From Chryseobacterium formosense (lineage in GTDB: Bacteria; Bacteroidota; Bacteroidia; Flavobacteriales; Weeksellaceae): a stretch of 64,000 nt of DNA. Of this stretch, positions 51,436 to 63,038 are shown piece by piece. The notes beneath the pieces are model-generated. The model was not told where the DNA came from and made no database searches. It was given only the letters and a program-made list of their open reading frames with translations. The stretch lies in contig NZ_FPAP01000002.1 in assembly GCF_900116415.1 (NCBI RefSeq), forward strand, positions 248,001 through 312,000, read 5' to 3'. Made by a program: the position numbers and the translations under genes. How positions within the stretch are numbered: the first letter of the stretch is position 1; each line of letters begins with the position of its first letter.

Positions 51436-52566
51436 ATGAATTTTTTTAATATAGAAAAAACCTCAGAAGGAAAAGCCAGAGCGGGAGTTTTATCCACCGA
51501 TCACGGAACGGTTCAGACACCGATATTTATGCCTGTAGGAACTGTTGCAAGTGTGAAAACCGTTCATCAGAGAGAAATAAAAGATGATATTAAAGCTCAG
51601 ATCATTTTGGGAAATACCTATCATCTTTATCTTCGTCCGGGAATGGAGGTGATGGAAGCAGCAGGAGGCTTACATAAATTTATGAATTGGGATCTTCCGA
51701 TTCTTACCGATTCAGGAGGTTTTCAAGTGTTTTCGCTGTCAGGTAGCAGAAAAATGTCTGAAGAAGGAGTGAAATTCAAATCTCACATCGACGGAAGCTA
51801 TCATTTATTTACTCCGGAGAAGTCTATGGAGATTCAACGACAGATCGGAGCCGATATTTTTATGGCTTTTGATGAATGTGTTGCGTATCCTTGCGATTAC
51901 AATCAGGTGAAACTTTCAATGGAAATGACGCATCGCTGGTTAAAAAGATGCATCGACTGGAATGCAGAAAACCCTGAATTATATGGTCATAAGCAAAGAT
52001 TTTTCCCAATCGTTCAAGGTTCTACTTATTCAGATTTAAGAAAAATTTCGGCTGAAGTTATTGCTGAAGCAGGAGCTGAAGGAAATGCAATAGGCGGGCT
52101 TTCTGTAGGTGAGCCTGAAGAAGAAATGTACAGAATTACCGATGAGGTCACCGATATTTTACCGAAAGATAAACCGAGATATTTGATGGGAGTGGGAACT
52201 CCATGGAATATTTTAGAATCTATCGGTCTCGGAATCGATATGATGGATTGTGTAATGCCGACAAGAAATGCCCGTAATGCAATGCTTTTCACTTGGCAAG
52301 GCGTGATGAATATGAAAAATGAAAAATGGAAGAAAGATTTTTCTCCGTTGGACGAATTTGGGACGAGTTTTGTTGATCAGGAATATTCAAAAGCGTATCT
52401 GCGTCATTTATTTGTATCTAAAGAATATTTGGCAAAACAAATTGCATCAATCCATAATCTTGCATTTTACTTAGATTTGGTAAAAGTGGCGAGAGAACAT
52501 ATCTTAGCGGGAGATTTCTATCAGTGGAAAGAATCTGTTGTACCTGTACTAAGACAAAGACTGTAA
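51436..52566 (+). CDS. tgt: tRNA-guanine transglycosylase
   Basis: Tgt exchanges guanine 34 for preQ1 in queuosine-type tRNAs. Catalytic Asp residues are in LTDSGGFQVFSL and GLGIDMMDCVMPTRNARNA, with GGLSVGEPEEEM between. The zinc site is unusual: where the usual CxCxxC would follow PLD, the sequence reads PLDEFGTSFVDQEYSKAYL (about residue 305), with no Cys, while the later His in SIHNLAFYL stays. 376 aa is normal. Confidence 0.93.
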   Translation: MNFFNIEKTSEGKARAGVLSTDHGTVQTPIFMPVGTVASVKTVHQREIKDDIKAQIILGNTYHLYLRPGMEVMEAAGGLHKFMNWDLPILTDSGGFQVFSLSGSRKMSEEGVKFKSHIDGSYHLFTPEKSMEIQRQIGADIFMAFDECVAYPCDYNQVKLSMEMTHRWLKRCIDWNAENPELYGHKQRFFPIVQGSTYSDLRKISAEVIAEAGAEGNAIGGLSVGEPEEEMYRITDEVTDILPKDKPRYLMGVGTPWNILESIGLGIDMMDCVMPTRNARNAMLFTWQGVMNMKNEKWKKDFSPLDEFGTSFVDQEYSKAYLRHLFVSKEYLAKQIASIHNLAFYLDLVKVAREHILAGDFYQWKESVVPVLRQRL

Positions 52567-52583
52567 AAAATATTTAAGACAAA

Positions 52584-53696
52584 ATGCTTAAAATAGTAGA
52601 CGGATATATCGTAAAAAAATACCTTGGAACTTTTAGTTTCATGTTGATATTGCTGTCTATTGTGGTTTTGGTTATTGATGTTCAGCAGAAAATTCCGCGT
52701 ATCGAGAGAGCTACGGCAATCGATCCGAAATTAGATCTGAATTATTTCTTAGTTCATTTTTACCCATTTTGGATTATCAATCTTGTGGTGACATTTTTGT
52801 CTATTCTTGTTTTCATATCGGTAATTTATTTCACCTCGAGAATGGCAAATAATACCGAAATTGTCGCCATTATAAGCAGTGGAGCAAGCTTTCACAGGTT
52901 TGCGAGACCTTATTTTTTGACTTCTCTTTTTATTGCGGTTATTTCTTTGGTAGTCAATCATTTTGTTTTACCGTGGGCTAATATTAAGAAAAACCAGCTA
53001 GAAGCATATACTTATAATGCCACCAATAAAGAGAAAATTTTAGGAACGGCTCCTGTTGCGGCGCAATTGAGTAAAACAGAATATATTTTCATCAATTCCT
53101 GGAATAAGCAGGAAAAAAGAGGCTATGGTTTCCTGTATCAGAAATTTGATAAGAACCGAAAGCTTGTTTATGAACTGAAATCCACAGACGTGTATTGGCA
53201 ACAGGCTAAAAAAAGCTTTATGCTGAATAGCTATCTCGAAAAAACAATTAATAAAGACGATTCTGAAAAACTCGGGCAAGGTTTTGAACTGAAAAAAGAT
53301 TACGGACAAGATCCTGAAGAACTTTTCCCAAACGAACTTTTAGGACAAAATAAAACAACGCCGGAGCTGATTAAATTCATAGAACGCGAAAAAGATAAAG
53401 GGAACAGTAACCTGAATTCTCACCTCAATGAGTTTCATCAGCGTACTTCAATGCCGGTTTCAATTATTATTTTGACTTTTCTAGCACTTTCGCTTTCGTC
53501 TCAGAAGAAAAGAGGAGGATTGGGGATCAACCTTGCAATTGGTATTTCCTTAGCCTTTGTTTTTGTATTTTCATTCGAAGCCCTAAAGGTTGTATCAGAA
53601 AATAAAGTTTTGCCACCTGCGCTCGCTATGTGGCTTCCCAATATTGTGTTTTTACCGATTACCTTATTTTTATACTTAAAACGAGCCAATCAGTAA
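52584..53696 (+). CDS. LptF/LptG family permease
   Basis: The 370-aa protein has three N-terminal and three C-terminal membrane helices around a periplasmic beta-jellyroll, the layout of LptF/LptG. These move lipopolysaccharide from the inner membrane to the periplasmic bridge. Motifs include YLGTFSFMLILLSIVVLVID and FHQRTSMPVSIIILTFLALS. Which of the two subunits it is cannot be told. The stop overlaps the birA stop by 7 bp (convergent). Confidence 0.88.
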   Translation: MLKIVDGYIVKKYLGTFSFMLILLSIVVLVIDVQQKIPRIERATAIDPKLDLNYFLVHFYPFWIINLVVTFLSILVFISVIYFTSRMANNTEIVAIISSGASFHRFARPYFLTSLFIAVISLVVNHFVLPWANIKKNQLEAYTYNATNKEKILGTAPVAAQLSKTEYIFINSWNKQEKRGYGFLYQKFDKNRKLVYELKSTDVYWQQAKKSFMLNSYLEKTINKDDSEKLGQGFELKKDYGQDPEELFPNELLGQNKTTPELIKFIEREKDKGNSNLNSHLNEFHQRTSMPVSIIILTFLALSLSSQKKRGGLGINLAIGISLAFVFVFSFEALKVVSENKVLPPALAMWLPNIVFLPITLFLYLKRANQ

Positions 53697-54406
53697 AGGA
53701 GTTTTATTTCTTTGTGATAAAAAGATTTTAGACCTGATTTTTCCAGATCGATCCAAAGTCTGCCGTTTTCGTCAGCATTTTTGATGATGCCATTTTGTCT
53801 TGAATTTTCCAGTTCAAAAACAGAAATTTCATCTTTTCTGAATAAATTTAAATTAAATTGCTCTAAAATATCCTTTTCAACCGGAATATTATTGAGTTTC
53901 TCAATTAAATAATCATGAAATTCTTCCGTAAATTTTTTGAGTTCAAATCGATTTCCCGTTTGGGTTAGAAGTGATCCGGCATTATTTATTTCATCAAATT
54001 TTTCCTGGAGAATATTAATTCCGATTCCGATGATGAAATAGTTTTCGTTGTTGATTCTCTTTTTTTCGATCAGAATTCCGACGACCTTTTTATTTTTCAG
54101 AATTATATCATTCGGCCACTTTATTTTCACTATCTTTTCAGTCAAATTGGCAAGATAGCTTTGTACTGCGATTGCGGTATAATAATTGAACATAAAATCG
54201 GAATGAGTAACCGACTCTGTTTTTACAGCCAATGTGTAAGCTAAATTTTGCCCGATAGCTGATTTCCAGGTGTTTCCGTACTGCCCTTTTCCTTTTGTCT
54301 GGTTAAAAGTATACAAACCCACAAAATTTGACTGCGGATAAAGTAAAAGCTGAGGTATTTCGTCATTAGTAGAAGAACACTCGGTGCGGTAAAACAGCTC
54401 ACTCAT
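53690..54406 (-). CDS. birA: Biotin--[acetyl-CoA-carboxylase] ligase
   Basis: The 238-aa enzyme attaches biotin to the carboxylase carrier protein. The biotinyl-AMP loop is QTKGKGQYGNTWKS, the lysine motif is KWPNDIILKNKKVVGILIE and GIGINI follows. It lacks the N-terminal HTH of repressor-type BirA, so it is a pure ligase. Convergent with the permease. Confidence 0.92.
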   Translation of the reverse strand: MSELFYRTECSSTNDEIPQLLLYPQSNFVGLYTFNQTKGKGQYGNTWKSAIGQNLAYTLAVKTESVTHSDFMFNYYTAIAVQSYLANLTEKIVKIKWPNDIILKNKKVVGILIEKKRINNENYFIIGIGINILQEKFDEINNAGSLLTQTGNRFELKKFTEEFHDYLIEKLNNIPVEKDILEQFNLNLFRKDEISVFELENSRQNGIIKNADENGRLWIDLEKSGLKSFYHKEIKLLY

Positions 54407-54465
54407 TTAAGAAAACTTTAAGACTTTAAAAGGCTAAAAGTAAGGCTAAAGTAAAAGAAAAACAA

Positions 54466-54473
54466 TAAATTTG
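54466..54473 (+). promoter_or_regulatory. -7 box of rsfS
   Basis: TAAATTTG, a perfect TAnnTTTG, 19 bp before the ATG. It likely drives the rsfS-ftsH message. Confidence 0.55.
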
Positions 54474-54492
54474 CAGATTATAGTATTTTTTA

Positions 54493-54861
54493 ATGAATAA
54501 AACAGCAGAAAAACAAGAATTATTAGATAAAATCGTTGAAGCCATACAGGATGTAAAGGGAGAAGATATTATGATCTTCGATCTTTCTAAAATTGAAAAT
54601 TCTGTGGCAGAAACTTTCGTAATATGTAGCGGAAATTCTAATACACAGGTAAATGCATTGGCAGGAAGTGTAGAGAAAAAAGTGAGAAACGAACTAAAAG
54701 AAAGACCTTGGCACGTAGAAGGTACCGAAAACGCAATGTGGGTTTTGGTAGATTACGTTTCGGTGGTGGTGCATATTTTCCAGAAACAGACTCGTGAATA
54801 TTACGATATCGAAGAACTTTGGGGAGATGCAAAAATTACCAAAATAGAAAATGAAATATAA
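54493..54861 (+). CDS. rsfS: Ribosomal silencing factor RsfS
   Basis: The 122-aa protein binds uL14 on the large subunit and blocks subunit joining in starvation. IMIFDLSKIENSVAETFVIC and RPWHVEGTENAMWVLVDY with VVVHIFQKQTREYYDIE are family motifs. ftsH follows after 16 bp, a usual arrangement here. Confidence 0.93.
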   Translation: MNKTAEKQELLDKIVEAIQDVKGEDIMIFDLSKIENSVAETFVICSGNSNTQVNALAGSVEKKVRNELKERPWHVEGTENAMWVLVDYVSVVVHIFQKQTREYYDIEELWGDAKITKIENEI

Positions 54862-54877
54862 ATTTTAAAAGTAATAG

Positions 54878-56887
<2,010 letters not shown>

Positions 56888-56909
56888 ATTTGCATCAGCA
56901 TTTTCATAT

Positions 56910-56943
56910 AAAACCCGACAAAGATTTATTTGTCGGGTTTTTT
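56910..56943 (+). terminator. Terminator of ftsH
   Basis: AAAACCCGACAAA / TTTGTCGGGTTTT stem with T-run. Confidence 0.85.
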
Positions 56944-57021
56944 GTGATTTAAAACTATATTCTTAGACGAATTATAATTATATTTTCTATTTTTGTATAA
57001 AGTTGACTAAAATATACTAAG

Positions 57022-57603
57022 TTGAGTTTATTTAAAAAGATTGTAAGCAAACTTACCAACCAGCCCGAACCAGAAGAAAAACAAAGTCTGGAAAAGCTTG
57101 GAGATTCGCTGAAAAATGCAGATCTCGATTATAAGTTTGCGCAATTATTTACGCATTCAGGTGGCTTTTTCAACTATTGTGCAGATGAGGCAGAAGCGCT
57201 GCAGACTTTAAATCAGATTTTGAAAATCGAAGGGATCAATTCTGTGTTCTGTTGTGATAAAGATTTGCAGGGATTTTTAAATGTTGTTAAAACAAATTAT
57301 ACTCCTGAATTAGAATCACGCAATGATGCTGCCTTTATCACCTGCGAATATCTTATTGCATATGACGGAAGAATCATGCTTTCGCACAATAATATTCTGC
57401 ATTATCACTCTTCAAGACTTCCGGAGAAAATTATCATCATGGCAAACGTTTCTCAGATTGTCAATAATCTGAACGATGCAATGGGAAAGATAAAACGTAC
57501 CGGAAATATCAAAAATCTTACTTCAATCAGTGGAAACCATTCTAAGCTGGATCCTGCTGCTAACAATAATACGAAGCTGTTCTTGCTATTGCTGGAAGAT
57601 TAG
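57022..57603 (+). CDS. LUD-domain protein (LutC-like)
   Basis: Start is TTG at 57022 (MSLFKKIVSKLTNQ). The 193-aa protein has the LUD fold part AAFITCEYLIAYDGRIMLSH then NNILHYHSSRLPEKIIIMAN. Such proteins occur in lactate-utilisation complexes, but this short version stands before cdsA and may do something else. Function is uncertain. Confidence 0.8.
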   Translation: MSLFKKIVSKLTNQPEPEEKQSLEKLGDSLKNADLDYKFAQLFTHSGGFFNYCADEAEALQTLNQILKIEGINSVFCCDKDLQGFLNVVKTNYTPELESRNDAAFITCEYLIAYDGRIMLSHNNILHYHSSRLPEKIIIMANVSQIVNNLNDAMGKIKRTGNIKNLTSISGNHSKLDPAANNNTKLFLLLLED

Positions 57604-57626
57604 CCTCGATTTCTAAACTATAAATT

Positions 57627-58499
57627 TTGGACAAAAATCTTATTCAGAGAACGCTTTCGGGGATTGTTTATGTAGCAGTTATTTTTCTTTGTACAACTCC
57701 TTTCGGAGCACAGCTTTTAGATACAGTTTCTCCCGGTCTTGTTCAGCAGCAATATCTTTATTATGGTTTAATCAGCCTGCTTTTATTGGTTGGAACCTGG
57801 GAATGCATGAAGATCATGAAGTTTGGCGACAGCTATGAAAAATGGGTTGTATTTCCCTTAGTCGTTTTTGTTTTTTATTTATTCTCCAAAAGATATTTTC
57901 AACACGGATTTTATTTTGATTTCAGATTATGGGAAATCTTGGCGCTTTCTTTAACGTTGATTGCCGTTGTTACTTTATTTAAATTTTCAAACGAACTTTA
58001 TTTAGACAGCGGAAAGCTTATTTTTACAGTAATCTACGTTGCCTTACCATTTTCGTTTGCATTAGGTTTGCCTAAATATTCATCCTACGAAAATACATTT
58101 TCACTGGAAGTTATCTTCTTATTCTTACTGATTTGGAGCAGCGATACTTTTGCATATTTGGTTGGTAAGTTTTTCGGAAAGCATAAAATGGCTCCTAAAA
58201 TTTCACCTAAGAAAACATGGGAAGGTTACATTGGAGGAGTTGTTTTAACTTTGGTTTTATCTTATTTCGTTGAGCAATATCAACCACAGCTTCGTGGAAA
58301 CTGGATGATTGTCGGTTTTCTAATTGCTGCATTTGCTCCTTTGGGGGATTTGGTTGAAAGTCAATTGAAAAGAAATTTCGGGGTAAAAGACAGCGGAAAC
58401 ATCATTCCGGGGCACGGTGGCGTATTAGACAGGCTCGATAGTTTTTTAATCTGCGTTCCTGTCGTATATTTGTACTTTATTATAGAAAAATTTATTTAA
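57627..58499 (+). CDS. cdsA: Phosphatidate cytidylyltransferase
   Basis: Start is TTG at 57627. The 290-aa membrane protein makes CDP-diacylglycerol. The signature is near the end: SPKKTWEGYIGGVVLTLVLS, then APLGDLVESQLKRNFGVKDS and PGHGGVLDRLDSFL. About eight membrane helices. psd follows after 4 bp, so two steps of phospholipid synthesis are in one operon. Confidence 0.95.
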   Translation: MDKNLIQRTLSGIVYVAVIFLCTTPFGAQLLDTVSPGLVQQQYLYYGLISLLLLVGTWECMKIMKFGDSYEKWVVFPLVVFVFYLFSKRYFQHGFYFDFRLWEILALSLTLIAVVTLFKFSNELYLDSGKLIFTVIYVALPFSFALGLPKYSSYENTFSLEVIFLFLLIWSSDTFAYLVGKFFGKHKMAPKISPKKTWEGYIGGVVLTLVLSYFVEQYQPQLRGNWMIVGFLIAAFAPLGDLVESQLKRNFGVKDSGNIIPGHGGVLDRLDSFLICVPVVYLYFIIEKFI

Positions 58500-58503
58500 A
58501 CTC

Positions 58504-59157
58504 ATGAAATTACATAAGGAATCGAAAGGAACGATTACGGTTGCAACAATACTTTTTGCTATTATTGTAGCGGTATCTATTTATTTCCTTGAAATGTGGT
58601 CGCTTCTGATCATTATCCCGTTATTGGTTATTTATAGCTTGGTATTCTGGTTCTTCAGAGTTCCAAATCGTGATATTCAGGATCATGTGGAGAATGTGAT
58701 CGCTCCGGTTGACGGAAAAGTAGTTATGATTAAAGAAGTAGAGGAGGATGAATTTATCAAAGGAAAAGCCATTCAGGTTTCTATCTTTATGTCTCCCTTG
58801 AATGTTCACATCTGTAGATATCCGGTTTCCGGAAATGTGATTTACAAGAAATATCATCCGGGAAAATATTTGGTTGCATGGCATGAAAAATCTTCTACAG
58901 AGAATGAAAGAACAACGGTTGCTGTAGAAAGCTTAACTCATCATAAAGTGGTTTTCAGACAGATTGCAGGATATGTTGCCAGAAGAATTGTTTTCTATTG
59001 TAATGAAGGCGATGCAGCCAAAGCAGGACATGAGTTTGGTTTCATCAAATTCGGTTCAAGAATGGATATTTTCCTTCCTTTGGATACAGAAATTATCTGC
59101 AAAATTGGTGATAAAACGAAAGGAGGTGTTGATGTTATTGCTAAAATGAGAGATTAA
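58504..59157 (+). CDS. psd: Phosphatidylserine decarboxylase family protein
   Basis: The 217-aa proenzyme cleaves itself at Gly-Ser in KFGSRMDIFLP to form the pyruvoyl group. NVIAPVDGKVVMIKEVEEDE and FMSPLNVHICRYPVSG are conserved. This is the short form with an N-terminal helix pair (about 10-45). It makes phosphatidylethanolamine from phosphatidylserine. Operon with cdsA; terminator follows. Confidence 0.94.
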   Translation: MKLHKESKGTITVATILFAIIVAVSIYFLEMWSLLIIIPLLVIYSLVFWFFRVPNRDIQDHVENVIAPVDGKVVMIKEVEEDEFIKGKAIQVSIFMSPLNVHICRYPVSGNVIYKKYHPGKYLVAWHEKSSTENERTTVAVESLTHHKVVFRQIAGYVARRIVFYCNEGDAAKAGHEFGFIKFGSRMDIFLPLDTEIICKIGDKTKGGVDVIAKMRD

Positions 59158-59180
59158 TACTTTTAAAATATTATATCATA

Positions 59181-59211
59181 AGAGCTGTTTCGGAAGGAAC
59201 GGCTTTTTTAA
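59181..59211 (+). terminator. Terminator of the cdsA-psd operon
   Basis: AGAGCTGTTTC / GGAACGGCTTTT hairpin with a T6 run. Confidence 0.65.
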
Positions 59212-59407
59212 TGATTAAAATGTAAAAACTCTATATACATCTGTTGTTTTGATTGTTGACAGATTGAAGTAGGTAATAGATTATCTTTAATAAAAATTTA
59301 CTTTAAATTTAAATTCTTTGATGTTTTGATACTCATTTAATACTTTTGTCTTTTTAATTGTTCTTATTAGTTGTAGTTTTGCCTGAAATCGACAATTTAA
59401 TATTTAA

Positions 59408-60736
59408 ATGAAAAAAATTCTACTTCCTTTAATGATCTTGGCAGGTTTAAGCAAAACAGCTGCACAAACAACAATCAATGTATTTTCTCAAATTGTTTTT
59501 TATGACGGTTATGCAGCAAATGTTTCTAATCCCGTTCCTGCCAATACAATCCGGTTGGCAAATTACAGATATGCTAAAAAATTAACGGATGCAGAACTGA
59601 ATTCATTTCAGAATAAAATTACCATGAATGTAACGATTGGTGCATTGTGTGATAATTATGACAGAATTGGAGGGGTACATATTGCGCTGGTTCCAAAAAA
59701 TCAATTGACTTACACATTAAGTGACACCGGAGTAAAAAGAATCGAAATCGGAAGGTATATTACTCCTTTCATGAATAAAAATATTTCTCCGACTTCTGTT
59801 CCTTATACTTATGAATTGGATAATCTATACGCTGTGTTTAGCAACACTGCCATTAGAAATACTTACGATATCTATGTAGAGCTTGATGTCTTTGGTGTTC
59901 CATATACTGCAAATACACAAGTTGTAGGTTGTGCGGGAAGAAATGATGTTTTCGAAGGTACGCTGGATTTTGTTACATCGAATGATCCCACTATCACAAA
60001 TTCTTATAATAATCTGCTTCCTCTTTTAGATTCAAATGAGCTTAATAATTACAATAGTACAGATCAACCGGGAGAAACGGTAAGACTGGTGAATTTTAGC
60101 TTGAATCAAAGTACAGACAACGCTAAGTTTTTCATTGTTACGACACCTCATGGAGCTAATTCTGGCGGTGAAGAGTATGTGAGAAGACAAAATTTTGTTT
60201 ATTTAGATAATGCTCAGGTTTTAACATTTACTCCGGGAGGAAAATCTTGTGAACCTTACAGAATGTACAATACGCAGGGAAATGGTATCTATGGAACAAC
60301 TGTAAAAACCACACTTTGGTGGACATCATGGAACAACTGGTGTCCCGGAGATTCTGTCCCTATCAGAAGCTTTACATCTACTTCACTTGCAGCGGGAAAT
60401 CATACCATAAAATATGAAGTTCCTACTGCGGTATTTCAGGGGCAGGATGGTAGAATTGTGCTTTCGATGTATATGCAGAGTACGAATCAGATGTTGTCGG
60501 TAAAAGATCTTTCGACGGTTGATGTTTCTGTTTTTCCGAATCCTACTGCAGATTTTGTAAATATTAAATCTGATCAAAAGGTGAAAAATATTGTCGTTTA
60601 TTCTTTGGATGGGAAAAGATTGGATGAAGTAAAAGATTCGAGAGTTGATCTTACTGCTTATCCGAAAGGAGGCTATTTGCTGGATATTACTTTGGAAGGA
60701 GGCCTGCAGTTTAAACATAAAATAATCAAGAAATAA
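59408..60736 (+). CDS. Secreted PNGase F-like amidase with type A T9SS sorting domain
   Basis: Signal peptide 1-19 (ends TAAQ). The catalytic domains match PNGase F: ALCDNYDRIGGVHI gives Asp85 (as Asp60 of PNGase F), IEIGRYITPF is conserved, TYDIYVELDV gives Glu158 (as Glu118) and GGEEYVRR gives Glu256 (as Glu206). WNNWCPGDSVP follows. The last 75 residues (VDVSVFPNPTADFVNIKS to HKIIKK) are a type A sorting domain for type IX secretion. It should remove N-glycans from glycoproteins outside the cell. Divergent in sequence from PNGase F, so specificity may differ. Confidence 0.82.
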   Translation: MKKILLPLMILAGLSKTAAQTTINVFSQIVFYDGYAANVSNPVPANTIRLANYRYAKKLTDAELNSFQNKITMNVTIGALCDNYDRIGGVHIALVPKNQLTYTLSDTGVKRIEIGRYITPFMNKNISPTSVPYTYELDNLYAVFSNTAIRNTYDIYVELDVFGVPYTANTQVVGCAGRNDVFEGTLDFVTSNDPTITNSYNNLLPLLDSNELNNYNSTDQPGETVRLVNFSLNQSTDNAKFFIVTTPHGANSGGEEYVRRQNFVYLDNAQVLTFTPGGKSCEPYRMYNTQGNGIYGTTVKTTLWWTSWNNWCPGDSVPIRSFTSTSLAAGNHTIKYEVPTAVFQGQDGRIVLSMYMQSTNQMLSVKDLSTVDVSVFPNPTADFVNIKSDQKVKNIVVYSLDGKRLDEVKDSRVDLTAYPKGGYLLDITLEGGLQFKHKIIKK

Positions 60737-60753
60737 TTTTCAACATTTCCATA

Positions 60754-60790
60754 AAAAGAAGAGAAGCCAATTTTGGTTTCTCTTTTTTAT
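60754..60790. terminator. Terminator between convergent genes
   Basis: AAAAAGAAGAGAAGCCAA / TTGGTTTCTCTTTTTT hairpin with runs for both strands. Confidence 0.65.
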
Positions 60791-61134
60791 TTAATGTACT
60801 GTTTTACCTCTGTGATCAGATTTAAAATTAAATCAACCGGCAAATCCTCACTTTCGTCAATTAAAAGGATTTTAAACTTCTTTCTGCCTTCGCTGATGAG
60901 CAAAGGGTGATCTAATCGGTCGCCGTGATAGAAACTAATGTAATGTTTTTTGTGTTTCTTGCTGTAATATAGGTAACACAGCATTTTCTTTTTAAATTTA
61001 AAAAAGGGCAACCCAAAACTTAAAGTTTCGGTAATATTTTCGGTATCCGATTCTAAGATCTTTTTTCTCAAAAACAAAAGAGTACTTCTTTCAGGCTCAT
61101 CGATTCTGTAGAAGTACTCTTGTATGGGATTCAT
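60787..61134 (-). CDS. DUF1801-like protein
   Basis: The 115-aa cytosolic protein has YFYRIDEPERSTLLFLRKKI, then ETLSFGLPFFKFKKKMLCYL and a basic middle part (YYSKKHKKHYISFYHGDRL), in line with DUF1801/YdhG-like proteins. Function unknown. It lies 22 bp after the ABC exporter gene on the same strand, so it may be co-transcribed. Confidence 0.78.
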   Translation of the reverse strand: MNPIQEYFYRIDEPERSTLLFLRKKILESDTENITETLSFGLPFFKFKKKMLCYLYYSKKHKKHYISFYHGDRLDHPLLISEGRKKFKILLIDESEDLPVDLILNLITEVKQYIK

Positions 61135-61156
61135 TTCAAATTAGATTTAAAATATA

Positions 61157-62986
61157 TTAGTCAAAATTCTGAAGCTCAACCAATTTTCGATAAGTTCCTC
61201 CGCGAGCGATCAATTCATGATGGCTTCCCTGCTCAACGATTTTCCCTTTTTCCATCACCACAATCCAATCTGCTTTCTGGATAGTTGAAAGTCGGTGTGC
61301 GATCACAAGTGAAGTACGGTTTTCCATCATTTTTTCCAAAGCTTCCTGCACGAATTTCTCTGATTCCGTATCCAAAGCAGAAGTTGCTTCATCTAAAATC
61401 ATAATCGGCGGATTTTTAAGAACGGCTCTTGCAATGGAAATTCTCTGCTTCTGACCTCCTGAAAGTTTTCCTCCGGCCTCACCGATATTAGTATCGTACT
61501 GATCAGGAAGATCCATAATGAAATCATGAGCATTGGCAACTTTTGCGGCATTTTGAACCTGTTCTAAAGTTGCATTCGGTATTCCGAGCGAAATATTATT
61601 TCTGATGGAATCATTAAACAAAATATTGTCTTGGGTAACCAATCCAAACAGTTTTATGTAGTTGGATAGTTTTATATTTTTAATATTTTCTCCGTCTACA
61701 AGAATTTCTCCCTGGTCTACATCATAAAAACGGGTGATAAGATTGGCAATTGTACTTTTTCCGCTACCACTTTGTCCTACTAATGCCACAGTTTTACCTT
61801 TGGGAATCGTAAGTGAAAAGTCTTTCAGGACATCTCTTTCTTCATACCCAAAAGTGATGTTTTTAAACTCTACATTATGGTCGAAACCGTTGATTTCCTT
61901 TGCTCCTTCTATCTCCTTGATATGATAATCTGCATCTAGAATTTCAAAAATTCTTTTTGCGGAAACTTCACCTTTCTGAATATTCGAAATTGCAGACGAA
62001 AGCGCTTTTAAAGGTTGTAAAATGGTATAGAATAAGGCAATATAAGTAATAAACTCACTTCCGGATAAACCTTTCCCCTGAATCGCTAATCTTCCGCCGA
62101 AATACACAATCATACCGATGGTGACTGCCCCCAAAAGCTCACTTACAGGCGAAGCTAAAGCTTTCTTCTTAAAAAGACGTAAAGAAAGAAATCTTATTCT
62201 ATTCAGGACATCATCAAACCTTTTCTTGATTTGAGGGGATGCGTCAAAGATTTTAATAATTTTAAGGCCTACTAAAGTTTCATCTACAAAAGAGTACATT
62301 TTTCCCAATTCGTTTTGTGCTTCTCCTGTATCTCGTTTAAGGCTTTTCCCGATCATTGAAATGATGGTACCCATAATCGGAAAAACGATCAAGGTGAAAA
62401 TAGTCAGCTCAAAGTTGGAATATAAAAGATAGCCCATTGTAATAATAATCACAATCGGGGAACGTATAATGTCGATTAAACTGTTGAGAATGTTGCCCTC
62501 GACTTCACCAACATCGGAGGTGATTCTCGCAAAAACATCTCCTTTTCTGGAATTCGTAAAAAACGAAACCGGTAAATCTAAAATTTTATCATGAAGTTTA
62601 ATTCTGAAATCCCTGGAAACACCTGTTCTTGAAAATGTAAGGTAAAACTCTGAAAAGTAGCTGAAGATATTTCTCAGGAAAAACATAGAGATAAACAGGA
62701 TGCAGGTAATCAAAAGAATATATTCAGGACCTTTTTCTATCTGCAGTTGCTGAATGTAATAATTAAAACTATCTTTTAAAAATGATCCGGCTTTGGTGAT
62801 ACCTTCGTACACCGGCTGTGAACTGACTTTCTTTGCTTCTTTATCAAAAAGGATATTCAATACAGGCATGAAAAAAAGCATGGCAATAATATTGAACAGG
62901 GCGTAAAGAATATTAAAGAAAATACCAATCGCAATAGATTTTTTGTACGGAAGTATGTTGTCTATCGCTCGTTTATAATAACTCAT
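61157..62986 (-). CDS. MsbA-like ABC exporter (fused membrane and ATPase domains)
   Basis: The 609-aa half transporter has six membrane helices (about 20-330) and an ATPase domain. Walker A is VGQSGSGKST, the signature is KLSGGQKQR, Walker B is IMILDEATSALD and the switch His lies in VIAHRLS. It resembles lipid A exporters MsbA; substrate is not certain. Confidence 0.9.
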   Translation of the reverse strand: MSYYKRAIDNILPYKKSIAIGIFFNILYALFNIIAMLFFMPVLNILFDKEAKKVSSQPVYEGITKAGSFLKDSFNYYIQQLQIEKGPEYILLITCILFISMFFLRNIFSYFSEFYLTFSRTGVSRDFRIKLHDKILDLPVSFFTNSRKGDVFARITSDVGEVEGNILNSLIDIIRSPIVIIITMGYLLYSNFELTIFTLIVFPIMGTIISMIGKSLKRDTGEAQNELGKMYSFVDETLVGLKIIKIFDASPQIKKRFDDVLNRIRFLSLRLFKKKALASPVSELLGAVTIGMIVYFGGRLAIQGKGLSGSEFITYIALFYTILQPLKALSSAISNIQKGEVSAKRIFEILDADYHIKEIEGAKEINGFDHNVEFKNITFGYEERDVLKDFSLTIPKGKTVALVGQSGSGKSTIANLITRFYDVDQGEILVDGENIKNIKLSNYIKLFGLVTQDNILFNDSIRNNISLGIPNATLEQVQNAAKVANAHDFIMDLPDQYDTNIGEAGGKLSGGQKQRISIARAVLKNPPIMILDEATSALDTESEKFVQEALEKMMENRTSLVIAHRLSTIQKADWIVVMEKGKIVEQGSHHELIARGGTYRKLVELQNFD

Positions 62987-63038
62987 TAAATTTTAGATTA
63001 ATCTTACAAAAATAAGGAAATTTAAAGATAAGACGTTC

